Assembly: GCA_025149285.1 (NCBI GenBank)
Contig: CP102274.1
Location: 1,193,501 to 1,257,500, forward strand
Source of the DNA: Hungatella hathewayi
Lineage (GTDB): Bacteria; Bacillota; Clostridia; Lachnospirales; Lachnospiraceae
Direction of reading: 5' to 3'
DNA length: 64,000 bases
Position 1 is the stretch's first letter; every line of letters begins with the position of its first letter. Below the pieces are notes generated by a model. It searched no databases. It saw only the letters and a list, made by a program, of their open reading frames with translations, and had not been told where the DNA came from. This document shows, one piece after another, positions 32,228-41,630 of this stretch. The position numbers and the translations under genes are program-made.

Positions 32228-32627
32228 AAAACTATATAAGAATATCGCGGCTGGATTGAAGGCAGTCAGGCCGTGCAAGGTGTACGTTGAAGATGTGCCG
32301 CAGAACTTTGCACAACCGTCTTTTCTGGTTACCTTCTATGAACAGGAGCCTTCCAAAGGTATTAATGGCCGACTTAAGAATTCAGTCAGGGTAGACGTAT
32401 CATACTTTCCGGCGACTGACAGAGAACCTTATGAGGAATGTTGGCTTGTTGGTCAGGATTTGAGCCGGGAATTTATAGTGGCAGATTTCAAAATCAGAAA
32501 TAGAAACTTAAAGATTGTGGATAGTGTCCTGCATTTCCTTTTCGATGTTGACTACCGGGAATATCAGGAAAACAACAGCACAGCAATGCAGACAATATCA
32601 CAAAACACAGACATAAAGGAGGAGTAA
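32220..32627 (+). CDS. Tail completion/terminator protein (XkdJ/YqbJ-like)
   Basis: 135 aa. Opens with LYKNIAAGLKAVRPCKVYVE, then PSFLVTFYEQEPSKGINGRL, then RNLKIVDSVLHFLFDVDYRE. These features and the place directly before the sheath gene match YqbJ/XkdJ-like proteins. Confidence 0.78.
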   Translation: MIEKLYKNIAAGLKAVRPCKVYVEDVPQNFAQPSFLVTFYEQEPSKGINGRLKNSVRVDVSYFPATDREPYEECWLVGQDLSREFIVADFKIRNRNLKIVDSVLHFLFDVDYREYQENNSTAMQTISQNTDIKEE

Positions 32628-32630
32628 GCC

Positions 32631-33674
32631 ATGGCAGGAACATGGGAATCCCAGAATAAGGTACTGCCCGGAGCCTATATCAATATCCGGACGAATGAAC
32701 CGCTGTCTATTACACCGGGGGACCGCGGGATCGTTGTTATCCTGCAGGAAATGAGTGTGGGCACTGATGGTGCTGTGTATACGATCACGGCAACAGAAGC
32801 AGCGTGGCCAGACGGAGCCACGGCTGCAGATAAGAAACTGGCTGCAGAGGCACTGAAGAAGGCAAAGACCGTATTGGTATATAAACTCAAAGCAAGTCAC
32901 AAAGCAGCTGACGTCACTTCGGCTCTTACTGCCCTTAAAACAGTTCAGTTCAATACCCTCTGCTATCCCTATGATGGAGAGGGCGAGGAAGTCAACAAAA
33001 CAGCGATTGCGACATGGATCAAGGCCATGAGGGACGATGAGGGTGTGAAGTGTCAGGCGGTGCTCGCGAATCATGTGGCAGACAGCGAGGGGATCATCAA
33101 TGTTGTTCAGGGCATCATCATGCAAGGGAATCAGGAACTGACGGCTGCAGAGGTAACTGCATGGGTGGCAGGAGCCACAGCCGGTGCAAGTATCACTACG
33201 TCAAATACTGGTATGGTTTATGCGGGGGCCATCGACGTTAAACCCCGAATGACAAAATCAGAGATGGAGGCGGCTGTCACTGCGGGTAAGTTCATTTTTA
33301 AGGTAGACACTGCCCAGAATGTATCTGTAGTGTATGACATCAACTCCTTAACTGCGGTTACGGTGGACAAAGGAAAGATGTTCACGAAGAACAGAGTGAT
33401 TCGGACTGTTGACAATATCGCCAACGATATCACGAAGATCTTTGAAGCGAATTATGTCGGGAAAGTCAATAATAATGATGAAGGCAGATCTCTTCTGAAG
33501 GCGTCTCTGGTGGACTACTTTGCTACACTTCAGACAATGGGGGCGGTTCAGAATTTTGAGACTGATGACATTACGGTCACGAAGGGAAATGATTCGGATG
33601 CTGTTGTGATCGAAGCAGCGGTACAGCCGGTTGACAGCGTGGAGAAGATCTACATCACAGTTAATCTGTCGTAA
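32631..33674 (+). CDS. Contractile tail sheath protein (XkdK-like)
   Basis: 347 aa. Begins MAGTWESQNKVLPGAYINIR, the usual start of XkdK-type sheaths, and ends AAVQPVDSVEKIYITVNL, the beta-strand end that links subunits. Its presence shows a contractile (myovirus-type) tail. AAGGAGGAGTAAGCC upstream. Confidence 0.92.
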   Translation: MAGTWESQNKVLPGAYINIRTNEPLSITPGDRGIVVILQEMSVGTDGAVYTITATEAAWPDGATAADKKLAAEALKKAKTVLVYKLKASHKAADVTSALTALKTVQFNTLCYPYDGEGEEVNKTAIATWIKAMRDDEGVKCQAVLANHVADSEGIINVVQGIIMQGNQELTAAEVTAWVAGATAGASITTSNTGMVYAGAIDVKPRMTKSEMEAAVTAGKFIFKVDTAQNVSVVYDINSLTAVTVDKGKMFTKNRVIRTVDNIANDITKIFEANYVGKVNNNDEGRSLLKASLVDYFATLQTMGAVQNFETDDITVTKGNDSDAVVIEAAVQPVDSVEKIYITVNLS

Positions 33675-33686
33675 GGAGGACATGAC

Positions 33687-34160
33687 ATGGGAAATTATAC
33701 AAAACTCACAGACCTGGTGACAGGCAGTGAAGGAAGCGCCTTTATCACGATTGATGGCCAGAACCGGTACTTTTTCGAGATTTCAAAAGTAGATGCCAGC
33801 ATCGAGTTCAAGGTGATTGCAAAGCGGCTCCTGGGGCATCGTATGACACAGCATAAGGTTGTAGGAGCGGAGGGAAAAGGTACACTGACAATGTACAACG
33901 TAAGCCCAGCCGCACTTGCGGTCTATCAGCAGTATATCAAAGAGGGTAAGGTCCCGCAGATCAGTATTCAGACCACGAATGAGGATCCTGCATCTACTGT
34001 GGGACGCCGGGTGGTGGTTATGAGGAACTGTATTCTGGCAAAGGCTCCGGTGGCATATCTGGACGACTCCAGCGAAGATCTGAACACCGTAGATACGGAT
34101 TTTACATTTGATGATGTGGATGAGTTAGAGAGCTATGCGTTCCCGGAAAATATGAGATAG
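33687..34160 (+). CDS. Tail tube protein (XkdM-like)
   Basis: 157 aa. TDLVTGSEGSAFITIDGQNR, AKRLLGHRMTQHKVVGAEGK and a late LNTVDTDFTFDDVDELESY match the DUF2001/XkdM tube family. Forms the inner tube on which the sheath contracts. Confidence 0.92.
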   Translation: MGNYTKLTDLVTGSEGSAFITIDGQNRYFFEISKVDASIEFKVIAKRLLGHRMTQHKVVGAEGKGTLTMYNVSPAALAVYQQYIKEGKVPQISIQTTNEDPASTVGRRVVVMRNCILAKAPVAYLDDSSEDLNTVDTDFTFDDVDELESYAFPENMR

Positions 34161-34173
34161 GAGAAGAAAAAAT

Positions 34174-34575
34174 ATGGGAAGTTTAAATGCATTTTTACAC
34201 CCGGAGCAGACAGAAAACCGAGAGGTGTTTGTATCCAATAGATTTAAAGAAAATGGAAAGCCGGTTCCGTTTGTGATCCGCCCGGTCACTCAGCAGGAGA
34301 ATGAAGGACTGATTAAGAAGTATACGAAAAGAGATAAAAAGGGAAACGAATCCTTTGACCGGGTAGCTTACAATCAAGAATTAACTGCAGCAGCGGTGGT
34401 AGAACCAGAACTTGAAAATACGGAATTACAGAATGCGTATGGCGTATTAGGAGCATCAAAATTGTTAACAAAAATGCTTTATGTTGGTGAATATGGTGCG
34501 CTTTTAGAAGCAGTGTATGATATTTCCGGCCTGGATAAGGATATCAACGAAGATATTGACGAGGCAAAAAACTGA
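34174..34575 (+). CDS. Tail assembly chaperone, short form (XkdN-like)
   Basis: 133 aa, GGAGAAGAAAAAAT upstream. FVIRPVTQQENEGLIKKYTK and NAYGVLGASKLLTKMLYVGE are typical of XkdN-like chaperones between the tube and tape-measure genes. It ends in the slippery heptamer A AAA AAC (34566-34572) followed at once by TGA. A fraction of ribosomes should shift back one base to make a longer form. Confidence 0.88.
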   Translation: MGSLNAFLHPEQTENREVFVSNRFKENGKPVPFVIRPVTQQENEGLIKKYTKRDKKGNESFDRVAYNQELTAAAVVEPELENTELQNAYGVLGASKLLTKMLYVGEYGALLEAVYDISGLDKDINEDIDEAKN

Positions 34576-34742
34576 TAAAGCAGGGTGATGTTGAGTTAAA
34601 TTATGCTCACTTTGCCCTGCAGAAACTCCATTTAATACCCTCGTTTTTGGTGTCTATGAGCCAGCGGGAGCGTGCTTTCATATACGCAAGTATTGATCTT
34701 AGAATAGAAGAAGAGAAAAGGCTTGCCAATCAAATGAAATAG
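34174..34742 (+). CDS. Tail assembly chaperone, -1 frameshifted long form
   Basis: Slipping -1 on A AAA AAC (34566-34572) opens a 56-codon extension (LIKQGDVELNYAHFALQKLH ... RLANQMK) ending in TAG at 34740. The fusion is ~189 aa. A stem starts seven bases downstream: GCAGGG (34580-34585) with CCCTGC (34615-34620), with inner pairing GTGA/TCAC. The extension has no start codon with a ribosome site and its protein looks real. This matches the G/GT arrangement of lambda and other tailed phages. Confidence 0.85.
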
Positions 34743-34752
34743 GAGGTGTATC

Positions 34753-36735
34753 ATGCCAACATTAAGCGCAATGTTCCGGCTGATGGACGGATACAGCACT
34801 ACTTTAAATAAATTCATTGGAAAAGTAGACGCTGCCTCCACGAAAACTTTGGGGGCAAGCAAGAACACGGATAAACTTAATGACTCTATGGACCGTACTG
34901 GCCGTGTTGCAGAAGCAGCAAGCTCTGGGGTTGCTAAATTTGTCGGAACAGTAGCCAGTCTTGCTGCGGTGAAAAAGGTTATGGATTTTACTGACACCTA
35001 TACTAATACTAACGCTAGACTTGCTATGATTACAAAGAGCTTAGAAGAACAGAAGGCACTCCAGGAAGATATTTTTGCTGCAGCTAACCGCGCGCGAGGG
35101 CAGTATGACGATATGGCTAACGCTGTAGCAAAAATGAAGATGCTGGCAGGTGATGCTTTTGGAAGCAATCAGGAAGCTATCGGCTTTACAGAACTGCTTC
35201 AGAAATCATTGAAAGTATCTGGAGCTGGGACATCGGAACAACAATCTGCATTTTTGCAATTAACGCAGGCCATGGCGTCCGGAAAACTGCAAGGTGATGA
35301 GTTCCGATCCATTATGGAAAATGCACCAATGGTGGCCAATGCCATCGCAAAATATCTTGATGTATCAAAAGGTGAATTGAAAGAATTATCATCAGATGGC
35401 GCAATTACAGCAGAAATTATTAAAAATGCGATGTTTGATTCAGCTGATGATATCAATGAAAAGTTTAAGACTATGCCACAGACTTTTGGAGATGTATGGA
35501 ATCGAATAAAAAATGCAGGAACACAGGCTTTTGGTGGAGTATTTCAGAAAATTAATAACATACTTAACTCTGATGCAGGGCAGCGATCAATTAATAATTT
35601 AATCGGAGCCATTTATTTGGCGGGTGAGGCAATGGAGGGATTTATTGATTTTTGCGTTACTGCATGGCCAATGGTATCACCGTTTATCTGGGCAGCAGCT
35701 GCCGCGGTAGGAGCTTACGCGCTTGCCTTAGGAGTATCTAATGGACTGGCGTTAATATCGGCGATACGTACAGGAGCTCAGGCTGTAGGCGTTGGTTTGT
35801 ATGCTTTGGCACTATGGGCAACTACGGGAGCAACATGGGGAGCCGTAACTGCTGAATTAGGACTTACAGAAGCTCAATTGGGAGCAAATGCCGCAATGTA
35901 TGCCTGTCCGATTGTTTGGATTGTTGGGCTGATACTGGTATTGATTGCAGTATTTTATGCAGCTGTTGCGGCAGTGAACCATTTTTCAGGATCAACGATA
36001 TCAGCAACAGGTATTATCGGTGCAGTAATAGGAGGCTGGGCGGCAGCTGTAATCAATTATTTTATTATGATGTATAACATGATTGCCGAAGTGGTTAATT
36101 TCTTTGCCAATGTGTGGAATGATCCAATAGCCGCTGTGAAAATTTTGTTCTATGATCTGGCTTCTACAGTCATAGGCTATATTGCTGAAATGGCTCGCTC
36201 AATAGAAACTATTATTAACAGGATACCAGGCGTAAATGTGCAGATCTCTGCAGGGCTGGATAATTTTAAAGCAGGGCTTGAAAAAGCGGCTACAGAAGCA
36301 AAAGACGCAGCCGGTTGGGAAGAAGTCGTTAAGAAAAAAGACTTTTTGAATGGCGCTGATTTTGCTAATAAAGGCTATGATCTCGGCGCAGGACTGGCTG
36401 ATCGTGCCTCTAACCTCTTTTCTGGTTTCGCCCCGAAAGATCCCAAAGGCTTGGACTACAGCCAGTTTGCCACTGCCGGTAATCCGGCAACTGTGAAAGG
36501 AACCGGAAAAGGTGGCGCGGTGAAGGTCGAGAATGAAGAGGATATCGAATGGATGCGCAGGCTTGCAGAACGTGATTATATCGCCAGAATCGCCCAGAAT
36601 ACACTTGCGCCAAATATCAAGGTAGAATTCAACGGTCCGATTACCAAAGAGGCAGATACCGACAACATCATGAGTCATGTATCTGAACAGCTCAAAGAAA
36701 TGATTGCAACTGCTCCAGAGGGGGTGCCGGCTTAA
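34753..36735 (+). CDS. Tail tape measure protein
   Basis: 660 aa, AGGAGGTGTATC upstream. N-terminal tape-measure pattern (SAMFRLMDGYSTTLNKFIGK, AAVKKVMDFTDTYTNTNARL, FLQLTQAMASGKLQGDEFRS), and hydrophobic segments at ~310-440 (FIWAAAAAVGAYALALGV, VWIVGLILVLIAVFYAAVAA) that may enter the membrane during ejection. It sets tail length: 660 residues predicts a tail of ~100 nm by the usual 0.15 nm per residue. Confidence 0.92.
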   Translation: MPTLSAMFRLMDGYSTTLNKFIGKVDAASTKTLGASKNTDKLNDSMDRTGRVAEAASSGVAKFVGTVASLAAVKKVMDFTDTYTNTNARLAMITKSLEEQKALQEDIFAAANRARGQYDDMANAVAKMKMLAGDAFGSNQEAIGFTELLQKSLKVSGAGTSEQQSAFLQLTQAMASGKLQGDEFRSIMENAPMVANAIAKYLDVSKGELKELSSDGAITAEIIKNAMFDSADDINEKFKTMPQTFGDVWNRIKNAGTQAFGGVFQKINNILNSDAGQRSINNLIGAIYLAGEAMEGFIDFCVTAWPMVSPFIWAAAAAVGAYALALGVSNGLALISAIRTGAQAVGVGLYALALWATTGATWGAVTAELGLTEAQLGANAAMYACPIVWIVGLILVLIAVFYAAVAAVNHFSGSTISATGIIGAVIGGWAAAVINYFIMMYNMIAEVVNFFANVWNDPIAAVKILFYDLASTVIGYIAEMARSIETIINRIPGVNVQISAGLDNFKAGLEKAATEAKDAAGWEEVVKKKDFLNGADFANKGYDLGAGLADRASNLFSGFAPKDPKGLDYSQFATAGNPATVKGTGKGGAVKVENEEDIEWMRRLAERDYIARIAQNTLAPNIKVEFNGPITKEADTDNIMSHVSEQLKEMIATAPEGVPA

Positions 36736-37391
36736 TGTCATACTCAGTATATTTCAAATATGGCAGCAAGAAATATAAGCTTCCGGTCAATCCGGAGGAG
36801 ATTAAGAGATCAAGAGAACTTAATATCGAAACGTATCAGGTGTTGGAGGAAGGGCAGGTTTCTATCCCTTCCTACTGTGCTTTGGAGGAGTTCAGCTTTG
36901 AGGCTGAGTTCCCGGGACACAATGTCAGCTACATGGAATCCGGTACAGAAGCCGATGCAGATTATTACGAGAAGATGTTCCGGAAGGCTCAGAAGAATAA
37001 GAAGCCGATCCGGTTCATTGCATCGAATGATATTTCAGATGATATCAGCGTCAAGGTACTGGTAAAGAGTGTAGAGGTAGTGGAAAAAGCAGGAGAAGAA
37101 GGGGATAAGTATATATCATTGACACTCATGGAGTATAAAGGGGCCGGAAAAAGGTATGTAGCTGTCCAGACTCCTGATGCTACGGTAAAGCAGGAGGAAA
37201 CGCCCCTTGCTGAGAATCCTGCGGTAACTGCAAATAAAACACACACAGTACAGTCGGGAGATACGCTGTGGGGGATAGCTAAGAAGTATTATGGCAATGG
37301 ATCCCAATATCCGAAGATCATGTCAGCCAATCCAGCTATTAAGAATGCGAACCTGATCTATCCCGGCCAGGTATTTACAATACCGGCATAG
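36735..37391 (+). CDS. LysM-domain baseplate protein (XkdP-like)
   Basis: 218 aa. N-terminal ~150 residues as in XkdP (YSVYFKYGSKKYKLPVNPEE), then a LysM domain at the C-terminus (THTVQSGDTLWGIAKKYYGN to LIYPGQVFTIPA). LysM binds peptidoglycan; in phage baseplates this protein caps the tape measure. Overlaps the tape-measure stop by one base. Confidence 0.9.
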   Translation: MSYSVYFKYGSKKYKLPVNPEEIKRSRELNIETYQVLEEGQVSIPSYCALEEFSFEAEFPGHNVSYMESGTEADADYYEKMFRKAQKNKKPIRFIASNDISDDISVKVLVKSVEVVEKAGEEGDKYISLTLMEYKGAGKRYVAVQTPDATVKQEETPLAENPAVTANKTHTVQSGDTLWGIAKKYYGNGSQYPKIMSANPAIKNANLIYPGQVFTIPA

Positions 37392-37400
37392 GAGGCGCAT

Positions 37401-38354
37401 ATGGAAGTATTAGTTGAAACAGGAGGATATATTTACGATATATCGGGCATGTGTACGGAAATATCCTGGTCGGATGTTCTTAATGATGGATCCGGCAGCA
37501 TGGATATCTCGTATATCAATGATGATCTTATATTGCAAAACGGAGATGTTGTTCGCCTGACTGATAACGATCAGGCTGATGGCATCTTTTTTGGAACTGT
37601 TTTTAAGGTATCCGGCGATGAATCCGGAATTATTAAGGTTAAGGTCTATGACCAGCTGCGGTATGCAAAAGCAAAGGAGATCATTGTGTTGGAAAATGGG
37701 ACACTGAAGAACCTGGTACAGAATATGTGCACCTTTTTGTCCCTGAACCCCGGTACGCTGGAGGAACCGGGATATGTATTACCGACCATTGCAGATTCGG
37801 ATAAAACATGGCTTGATGAAGTGACGCAGGCCATCTCTGATACGCTGATTGCGACACAGGAGATGTATTGCGTCCGTGATGAGTATGGATCTGTATGTCT
37901 CTGGAATATGCGAAATTTGCAGCTTCCGCTTGTATTGGGAGACCGGAGCCTGTGCACCGGCTACAGCTGGGAGAAGTCTATTGATGATGATTTTTATAAC
38001 CGGATCAAGGTAGGCTGGAAAGATGAGGAAAGCAAGAAAATGGATGTAGGTGCCGCAGCCGATCAGGAATCCATAAACCGATACGGGCTGCTCCAGTATT
38101 TCGAAACATCGGCTTCTGGAATTGATAATGCGGCAAAAGCACAGGAACGGGCGAACAGTCTTCTGAAGCTGTACAACCACGAGAAGGAAACACTGAAGTT
38201 GGAATGCCTGGGAGATCTCCGGATACGTGCCGGAAACAGCATCTATGGGAGCATAGAGGACATTGAACTTAATCGCAGGCTTATCGTAAAGAAAGTAACA
38301 CACGATTTTCTGCCGGTTCATACGATGAAAGTTGAGGTGATGACTGGTGAATGA
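37401..38354 (+). CDS. Baseplate hub protein (XkdQ-like)
   Basis: 317 aa. [40 protein letters not shown] and [19 protein letters not shown] match XkdQ, the hub related to phage late control gene D (gp27-like fold). Confidence 0.88.
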   Translation: MEVLVETGGYIYDISGMCTEISWSDVLNDGSGSMDISYINDDLILQNGDVVRLTDNDQADGIFFGTVFKVSGDESGIIKVKVYDQLRYAKAKEIIVLENGTLKNLVQNMCTFLSLNPGTLEEPGYVLPTIADSDKTWLDEVTQAISDTLIATQEMYCVRDEYGSVCLWNMRNLQLPLVLGDRSLCTGYSWEKSIDDDFYNRIKVGWKDEESKKMDVGAAADQESINRYGLLQYFETSASGIDNAAKAQERANSLLKLYNHEKETLKLECLGDLRIRAGNSIYGSIEDIELNRRLIVKKVTHDFLPVHTMKVEVMTGE

Positions 38355-38622
38355 CAGGAATGGAGCGAATGAACTATTTAACGTCATAAAAACGATAGTA
38401 AACAATTACCTGAATAATCGGAAGGTGGCTGCGGTAGTAATCGGGGAGTACAAAGGGAACGCCGTTATGGTCGGGAACCTTCCGATCCCCATGAGCATGA
38501 TAACCGGGAATATGGTATCGAAGATAGCTGCCGGTGATAAAGTCAGGCTTCTTCGAAACGACGGCGGCCGGGAGTACTATATTCTGGAAATCATCGGAAA
38601 GCCATACCAGACAGGAGGATAA
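38347..38622 (+). CDS. DUF2577 baseplate protein (XkdR-like)
   Basis: 91 aa from GTG 38347 overlapping the hub stop. Small beta domain ([40 protein letters not shown]) as in XkdR/DUF2577, an OB-fold like the spike base. Confidence 0.85.
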   Translation: MNDRNGANELFNVIKTIVNNYLNNRKVAAVVIGEYKGNAVMVGNLPIPMSMITGNMVSKIAAGDKVRLLRNDGGREYYILEIIGKPYQTGG

Positions 38623-38627
38623 TTTAT

Positions 38628-39011
38628 ATGAAGCTGACGACCGATTTGACGCTGCGGGAACCGATTTATGAAGGGAAGACTTATAAAGTATTGCCCGGCA
38701 AGATAGAAGGGTATGTGAACGATCTGGAGTCATTAAAACAGGCAATCTATAAAGTGTTGGCTACAGAACAGTTCGAGTATCCCATATACAGTTTCAGTTA
38801 TGGAATCGCTTGGAAAGAACTAATCGGGGAGGAGCAACCCTATGTACGGGCGGAAATGAAGAGAATGATACAGGAAGCACTGTTACGTGATGACAGGATA
38901 CGAGAGGTTGATGGATTCAGCTTTTCTTTTACTGGGGACACGTGCCAGTGCTCTTTTAATGTCTTCAGTATTTATGGAGATATCGAAATAGAAATGGAGG
39001 TGCCTGTATGA
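38628..39011 (+). CDS. DUF2634 baseplate wedge protein (XkdS-like, gp25 fold)
   Basis: 127 aa, GGAGGATAATTTAT upstream. SLKQAIYKVLATEQFEYPIY and YGIAWKELIGEEQPYVRAEM are the gp25-like lysozyme-related wedge pattern. Overlaps the next start by four bases. Confidence 0.88.
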   Translation: MKLTTDLTLREPIYEGKTYKVLPGKIEGYVNDLESLKQAIYKVLATEQFEYPIYSFSYGIAWKELIGEEQPYVRAEMKRMIQEALLRDDRIREVDGFSFSFTGDTCQCSFNVFSIYGDIEIEMEVPV

Positions 39012-40033
39012 CATATGAGGAGCTGTTACAGGCTATGCTGGACAGAGTACCGAGTAACGTGGATAAGAGGGAGGGAAGCATCATATATGATGCTCTGGCA
39101 CCGTGTGCTTACTTTCTGGCACAGCAGAATTTCCAATTGGAAAACTATCTGGATCTGGTCTTTCCGGATACCGCAGTCGGCGAGTATCTGGACAGGGCAG
39201 TAGCTGCTTTCGGAGTGACAAGAAAACCGGCCAGCGCTGCAGTACGAAAAATGATAACAACAGGAGCGGTACCAATAGGCAGCCGCTGGGGAATAAATTC
39301 CCTGGCTTATGTTGTCACGCGTGAACTGGCATCTGGTACGGAGTACGAGGCCGAGTGCGAAACTTCGGGCGACATCGGAAACCAGTATTCAGGATCCGTG
39401 CAGCCGATCTCAAATATAACGGGAGTGACCGCTGAACTGACTGATATTATAACAGCAGGAGCCGACGAGGAAACGGATGGAGCCCTGCGGGAGAGATTCC
39501 TGCAGAAAGTGCGGCTTCCAGCTACGTCAGGAAACGCATACCACTATAAGTTGTGGGCTTTAGATGTGCCGGGTGTCGGAGATGCCAGGGTATTTCCACT
39601 GGACAGTGGCCCTGGTACCGTGACGGTCCTGATCGTGGACAGTGATAAGAATATAGACACATCCCTTGAACGCGCAGTATCGGCTTATATGGAAACGATC
39701 CGCCCGATCGGAGCCAGTGTCACGATCGACAGCCCGTCTTCCATGGCTGTCAACGTCGTGGCTGATGTTACCCTGGACGGAAGCAAAGCAAAAGATGATG
39801 TGCTGCAGGCATTCCGTACCTCTTTAATCACATACCTCAAAGGGCTGGTATTTACAGACTATCGTGTCAGTTATGCAAGGATCGGGAGCCTGCTCCTGGC
39901 CACGGAGGGGGTGCAGGATTATGATAACCTGACGTTGAATGGTTCCATGGCAAATGTGATTATTACTGATAAAGCTATTCCGGTTATAGGAACCGTAGAT
40001 TTTTCGGAGGTGAGGATGTATGGAGCTAATTAA
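39008..40033 (+). CDS. Baseplate J-family protein (XkdT-like)
   Basis: 341 aa. RVPSNVDKREGSIIYDALAP near the start, ETDGALRERFLQKVRLPATS with GNAYHYKLWALDVPGVGDAR in the middle: the baseplate J (gp47-like) signature. Connects wedge to fibres. Confidence 0.92.
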   Translation: MTYEELLQAMLDRVPSNVDKREGSIIYDALAPCAYFLAQQNFQLENYLDLVFPDTAVGEYLDRAVAAFGVTRKPASAAVRKMITTGAVPIGSRWGINSLAYVVTRELASGTEYEAECETSGDIGNQYSGSVQPISNITGVTAELTDIITAGADEETDGALRERFLQKVRLPATSGNAYHYKLWALDVPGVGDARVFPLDSGPGTVTVLIVDSDKNIDTSLERAVSAYMETIRPIGASVTIDSPSSMAVNVVADVTLDGSKAKDDVLQAFRTSLITYLKGLVFTDYRVSYARIGSLLLATEGVQDYDNLTLNGSMANVIITDKAIPVIGTVDFSEVRMYGAN

Positions 40034-40649
40034 GCTGCTTCCGGATTACTATTCCGAAAATGAAACTATGAAGACGCTGCAAAGTATTCTGTCAGAACAG
40101 ACAGATGGCCTTGACATGGAAATGTATAAGACCATCGATAACTGTTTTGTGGGATCTGCCTCGGATGCACTCACACGGTATGAACACTTACTTGGCCTGG
40201 TCCCTGATGCCGCTAAATCTGATCGGTATCGTCGGGAACGCATTAAGGCGAAGATATCCGGAGCCGGAACGACCACCACTTCCCTGATCCAGAATATTGC
40301 GGAAAGCTTTACAAACGCGGCTGTTAATATTGTGGAGAATTTTCCGGCGTATACCATCACTGTTCGGTTTACGGGTACATCAGGCATACCGGGGAATATG
40401 GCAGATATCAAACAGACGATAGAAGAGGCGGTGCCCGCCCATTTGAAGGTGCTGTATGAGTACATTTTTAACACCTATGGAGCAGTCGGAACTTTTACAC
40501 ATGCAGAACTGGCGGCGTATACGCATGAGCGGATCCGTGGCGGACACCTTAAAAATAGAATTCAGGAACTGCAAGCCTATCAGCATGCCGAGCTGGCACA
40601 GCTGACACACAATGAATTATCGAAAGGAGAGTTACCGAATGGCAACTAA
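40020..40649 (+). CDS. DUF2313/YmfQ-type baseplate protein (XkdU-like)
   Basis: 209 aa. KLLPDYYSENETMKTLQSIL and RREYR-like RRERIKAKISGAGTTTTSLI are typical of YmfQ/XkdU. C-terminus has AELAAYTHERI and AELAQLTHNEL repeats. It is the last baseplate gene before the fibre, and its end overlaps the fibre gene by 11 bases. Confidence 0.88.
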   Translation: MELIKLLPDYYSENETMKTLQSILSEQTDGLDMEMYKTIDNCFVGSASDALTRYEHLLGLVPDAAKSDRYRRERIKAKISGAGTTTTSLIQNIAESFTNAAVNIVENFPAYTITVRFTGTSGIPGNMADIKQTIEEAVPAHLKVLYEYIFNTYGAVGTFTHAELAAYTHERIRGGHLKNRIQELQAYQHAELAQLTHNELSKGELPNGN

Positions 40650-41271
40650 TACGACAAATTATAATTTCAAGAAACCAGATGAGAGCGATTTCTACTCAGT
40701 TCAGGATCAGAACAATAACTGGGATAAAGCAGATGCTGCATTGAAAGACCTGGATACACCGACTTTTGAAGATTACTCTGGGAGTACGACGGTCCCAGAT
40801 GCTGCTACAGCAATCAATAACATCAAAAGTAAAGGGAAGTTGTCCACAATAGTAAGTAACGTGAAAGCAGCGTTTAAGGGCGCGTGTCTGATCGGCCAGA
40901 TCGTAAACAACTGCGTGACCAATAATGCCAAATTACCACTTTCAGCAGCCCAGGGCAAGGCTTTGATGGACCTTTACACTCAGTTAAATAGTGATTTAAC
41001 GGCAATGGTTATTGGTAACAAAAAAATTACGTGGAACACATATTGCGTGGTAACCACAGACGAGAATGGAAATTGTAATATACCATTTGGTTATACCTTT
41101 GCAGATACCGATATCTGTGTAATACCTATGGTAGCGTATTCATATGAGCAATGCTCGGCCAGTGTACGCGGAGTTAATACTACCGGATTTTCAGTGTCCG
41201 TAAACGTAGCCGGGCAACATTGGACGAATAAGGAGATCACACTAATCTGGGTCGCCATCGGCAACAAATGA
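40639..41271 (+). CDS. Tail fibre protein with exchangeable C-terminus (cassette A expressed)
   Basis: 210 aa from ATG 40639 with AAAGGAGAGTTACCG upstream; an earlier in-frame start lies inside the previous gene. Residues 1-120 are constant: phage fibre sequences TTNYNFKKPDESDFYSVQDQ and AKLPLSAAQGKALMDLYTQL ending in N-S-D-L. That N-S-D-L is encoded by the recombination site AATAGTGATTTA (40987-40998). Residues 121-210 are the variable receptor-binding part. Three other C-termini that could join at the same codons lie downstream. Expected to determine host binding. Confidence 0.9.
   Translation: MATNTTNYNFKKPDESDFYSVQDQNNNWDKADAALKDLDTPTFEDYSGSTTVPDAATAINNIKSKGKLSTIVSNVKAAFKGACLIGQIVNNCVTNNAKLPLSAAQGKALMDLYTQLNSDLTAMVIGNKKITWNTYCVVTTDENGNCNIPFGYTFADTDICVIPMVAYSYEQCSASVRGVNTTGFSVSVNVAGQHWTNKEITLIWVAIGNK
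40987..40998 (+). repeat. Inversion site A (AATAGTGATTTA)
   Basis: Core of four related sites. Here it lies in a palindrome GTTAAAT-AGTG-ATTTAAC, the arm-spacer-arm form used by tyrosine recombinases. Read in frame it gives N-S-D-L, so exchange keeps the reading frame. Confidence 0.85.
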
Positions 41272-41277
41272 TCATTT
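41266..41277. repeat. Palindrome AAATGATCATTT at the A/B cassette junction
   Basis: Perfect 12-bp palindrome that contains the stop of cassette A (TGA, plus) and part of the stop of cassette B (TAA, minus). A related imperfect sequence, AAAATGATCAATTT, lies between cassettes C and D at 43105-43117. Confidence 0.6.
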
Positions 41278-41551
41278 AAGTTGTGGTGGTAGTAAGGTAT
41301 CCTATGAGATTATTATCCACATACATTTTTACACGGCCATTAGCAATCGTAAAAGTGACCGGATTAGTGGGACATGTCGATACATACCCAACCTGATTAC
41401 TATCAATATGGGCAAGAATCTGTCCGCTGACATTTTCTAGCGATATGGGATTATTCCGGCTGGTAACGACGATTCCCGACGCGGCCGAACCAGTATATAA
41501 TTTGGATTTGAGTTGAGTATTTCCATTTGTAACCTCACCTAAATCACTATT
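41276..41551 (-). other. Silent tail-fibre C-terminal cassette B
   Basis: On the minus strand, from site B, an open frame reads N-S-D-L then 87 residues (GEVTNGNTQLKSKLYTGSAA ... NNLIGYLTTTTT, stop TAA at 41276-41278). It has no start codon or ribosome site. It faces cassette A end to end, and the A and B sites are inverted repeats, so inverting 40987-41551 would fuse it in frame to the fibre. Confidence 0.88.
41540..41551 (-). repeat. Inversion site B
   Basis: Minus-strand AATAGTGATTTA, identical to site A over 12 bases, opposite orientation, 564-bp span between outer edges. Confidence 0.85.
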
Positions 41552-41630
41552 TTACTTAGTAACGAACATGATCGGTGGACGATATAAGGCCCTACCCTTT
41601 ACAATGATCAGTGAAGGAGGGCTTATTTAT

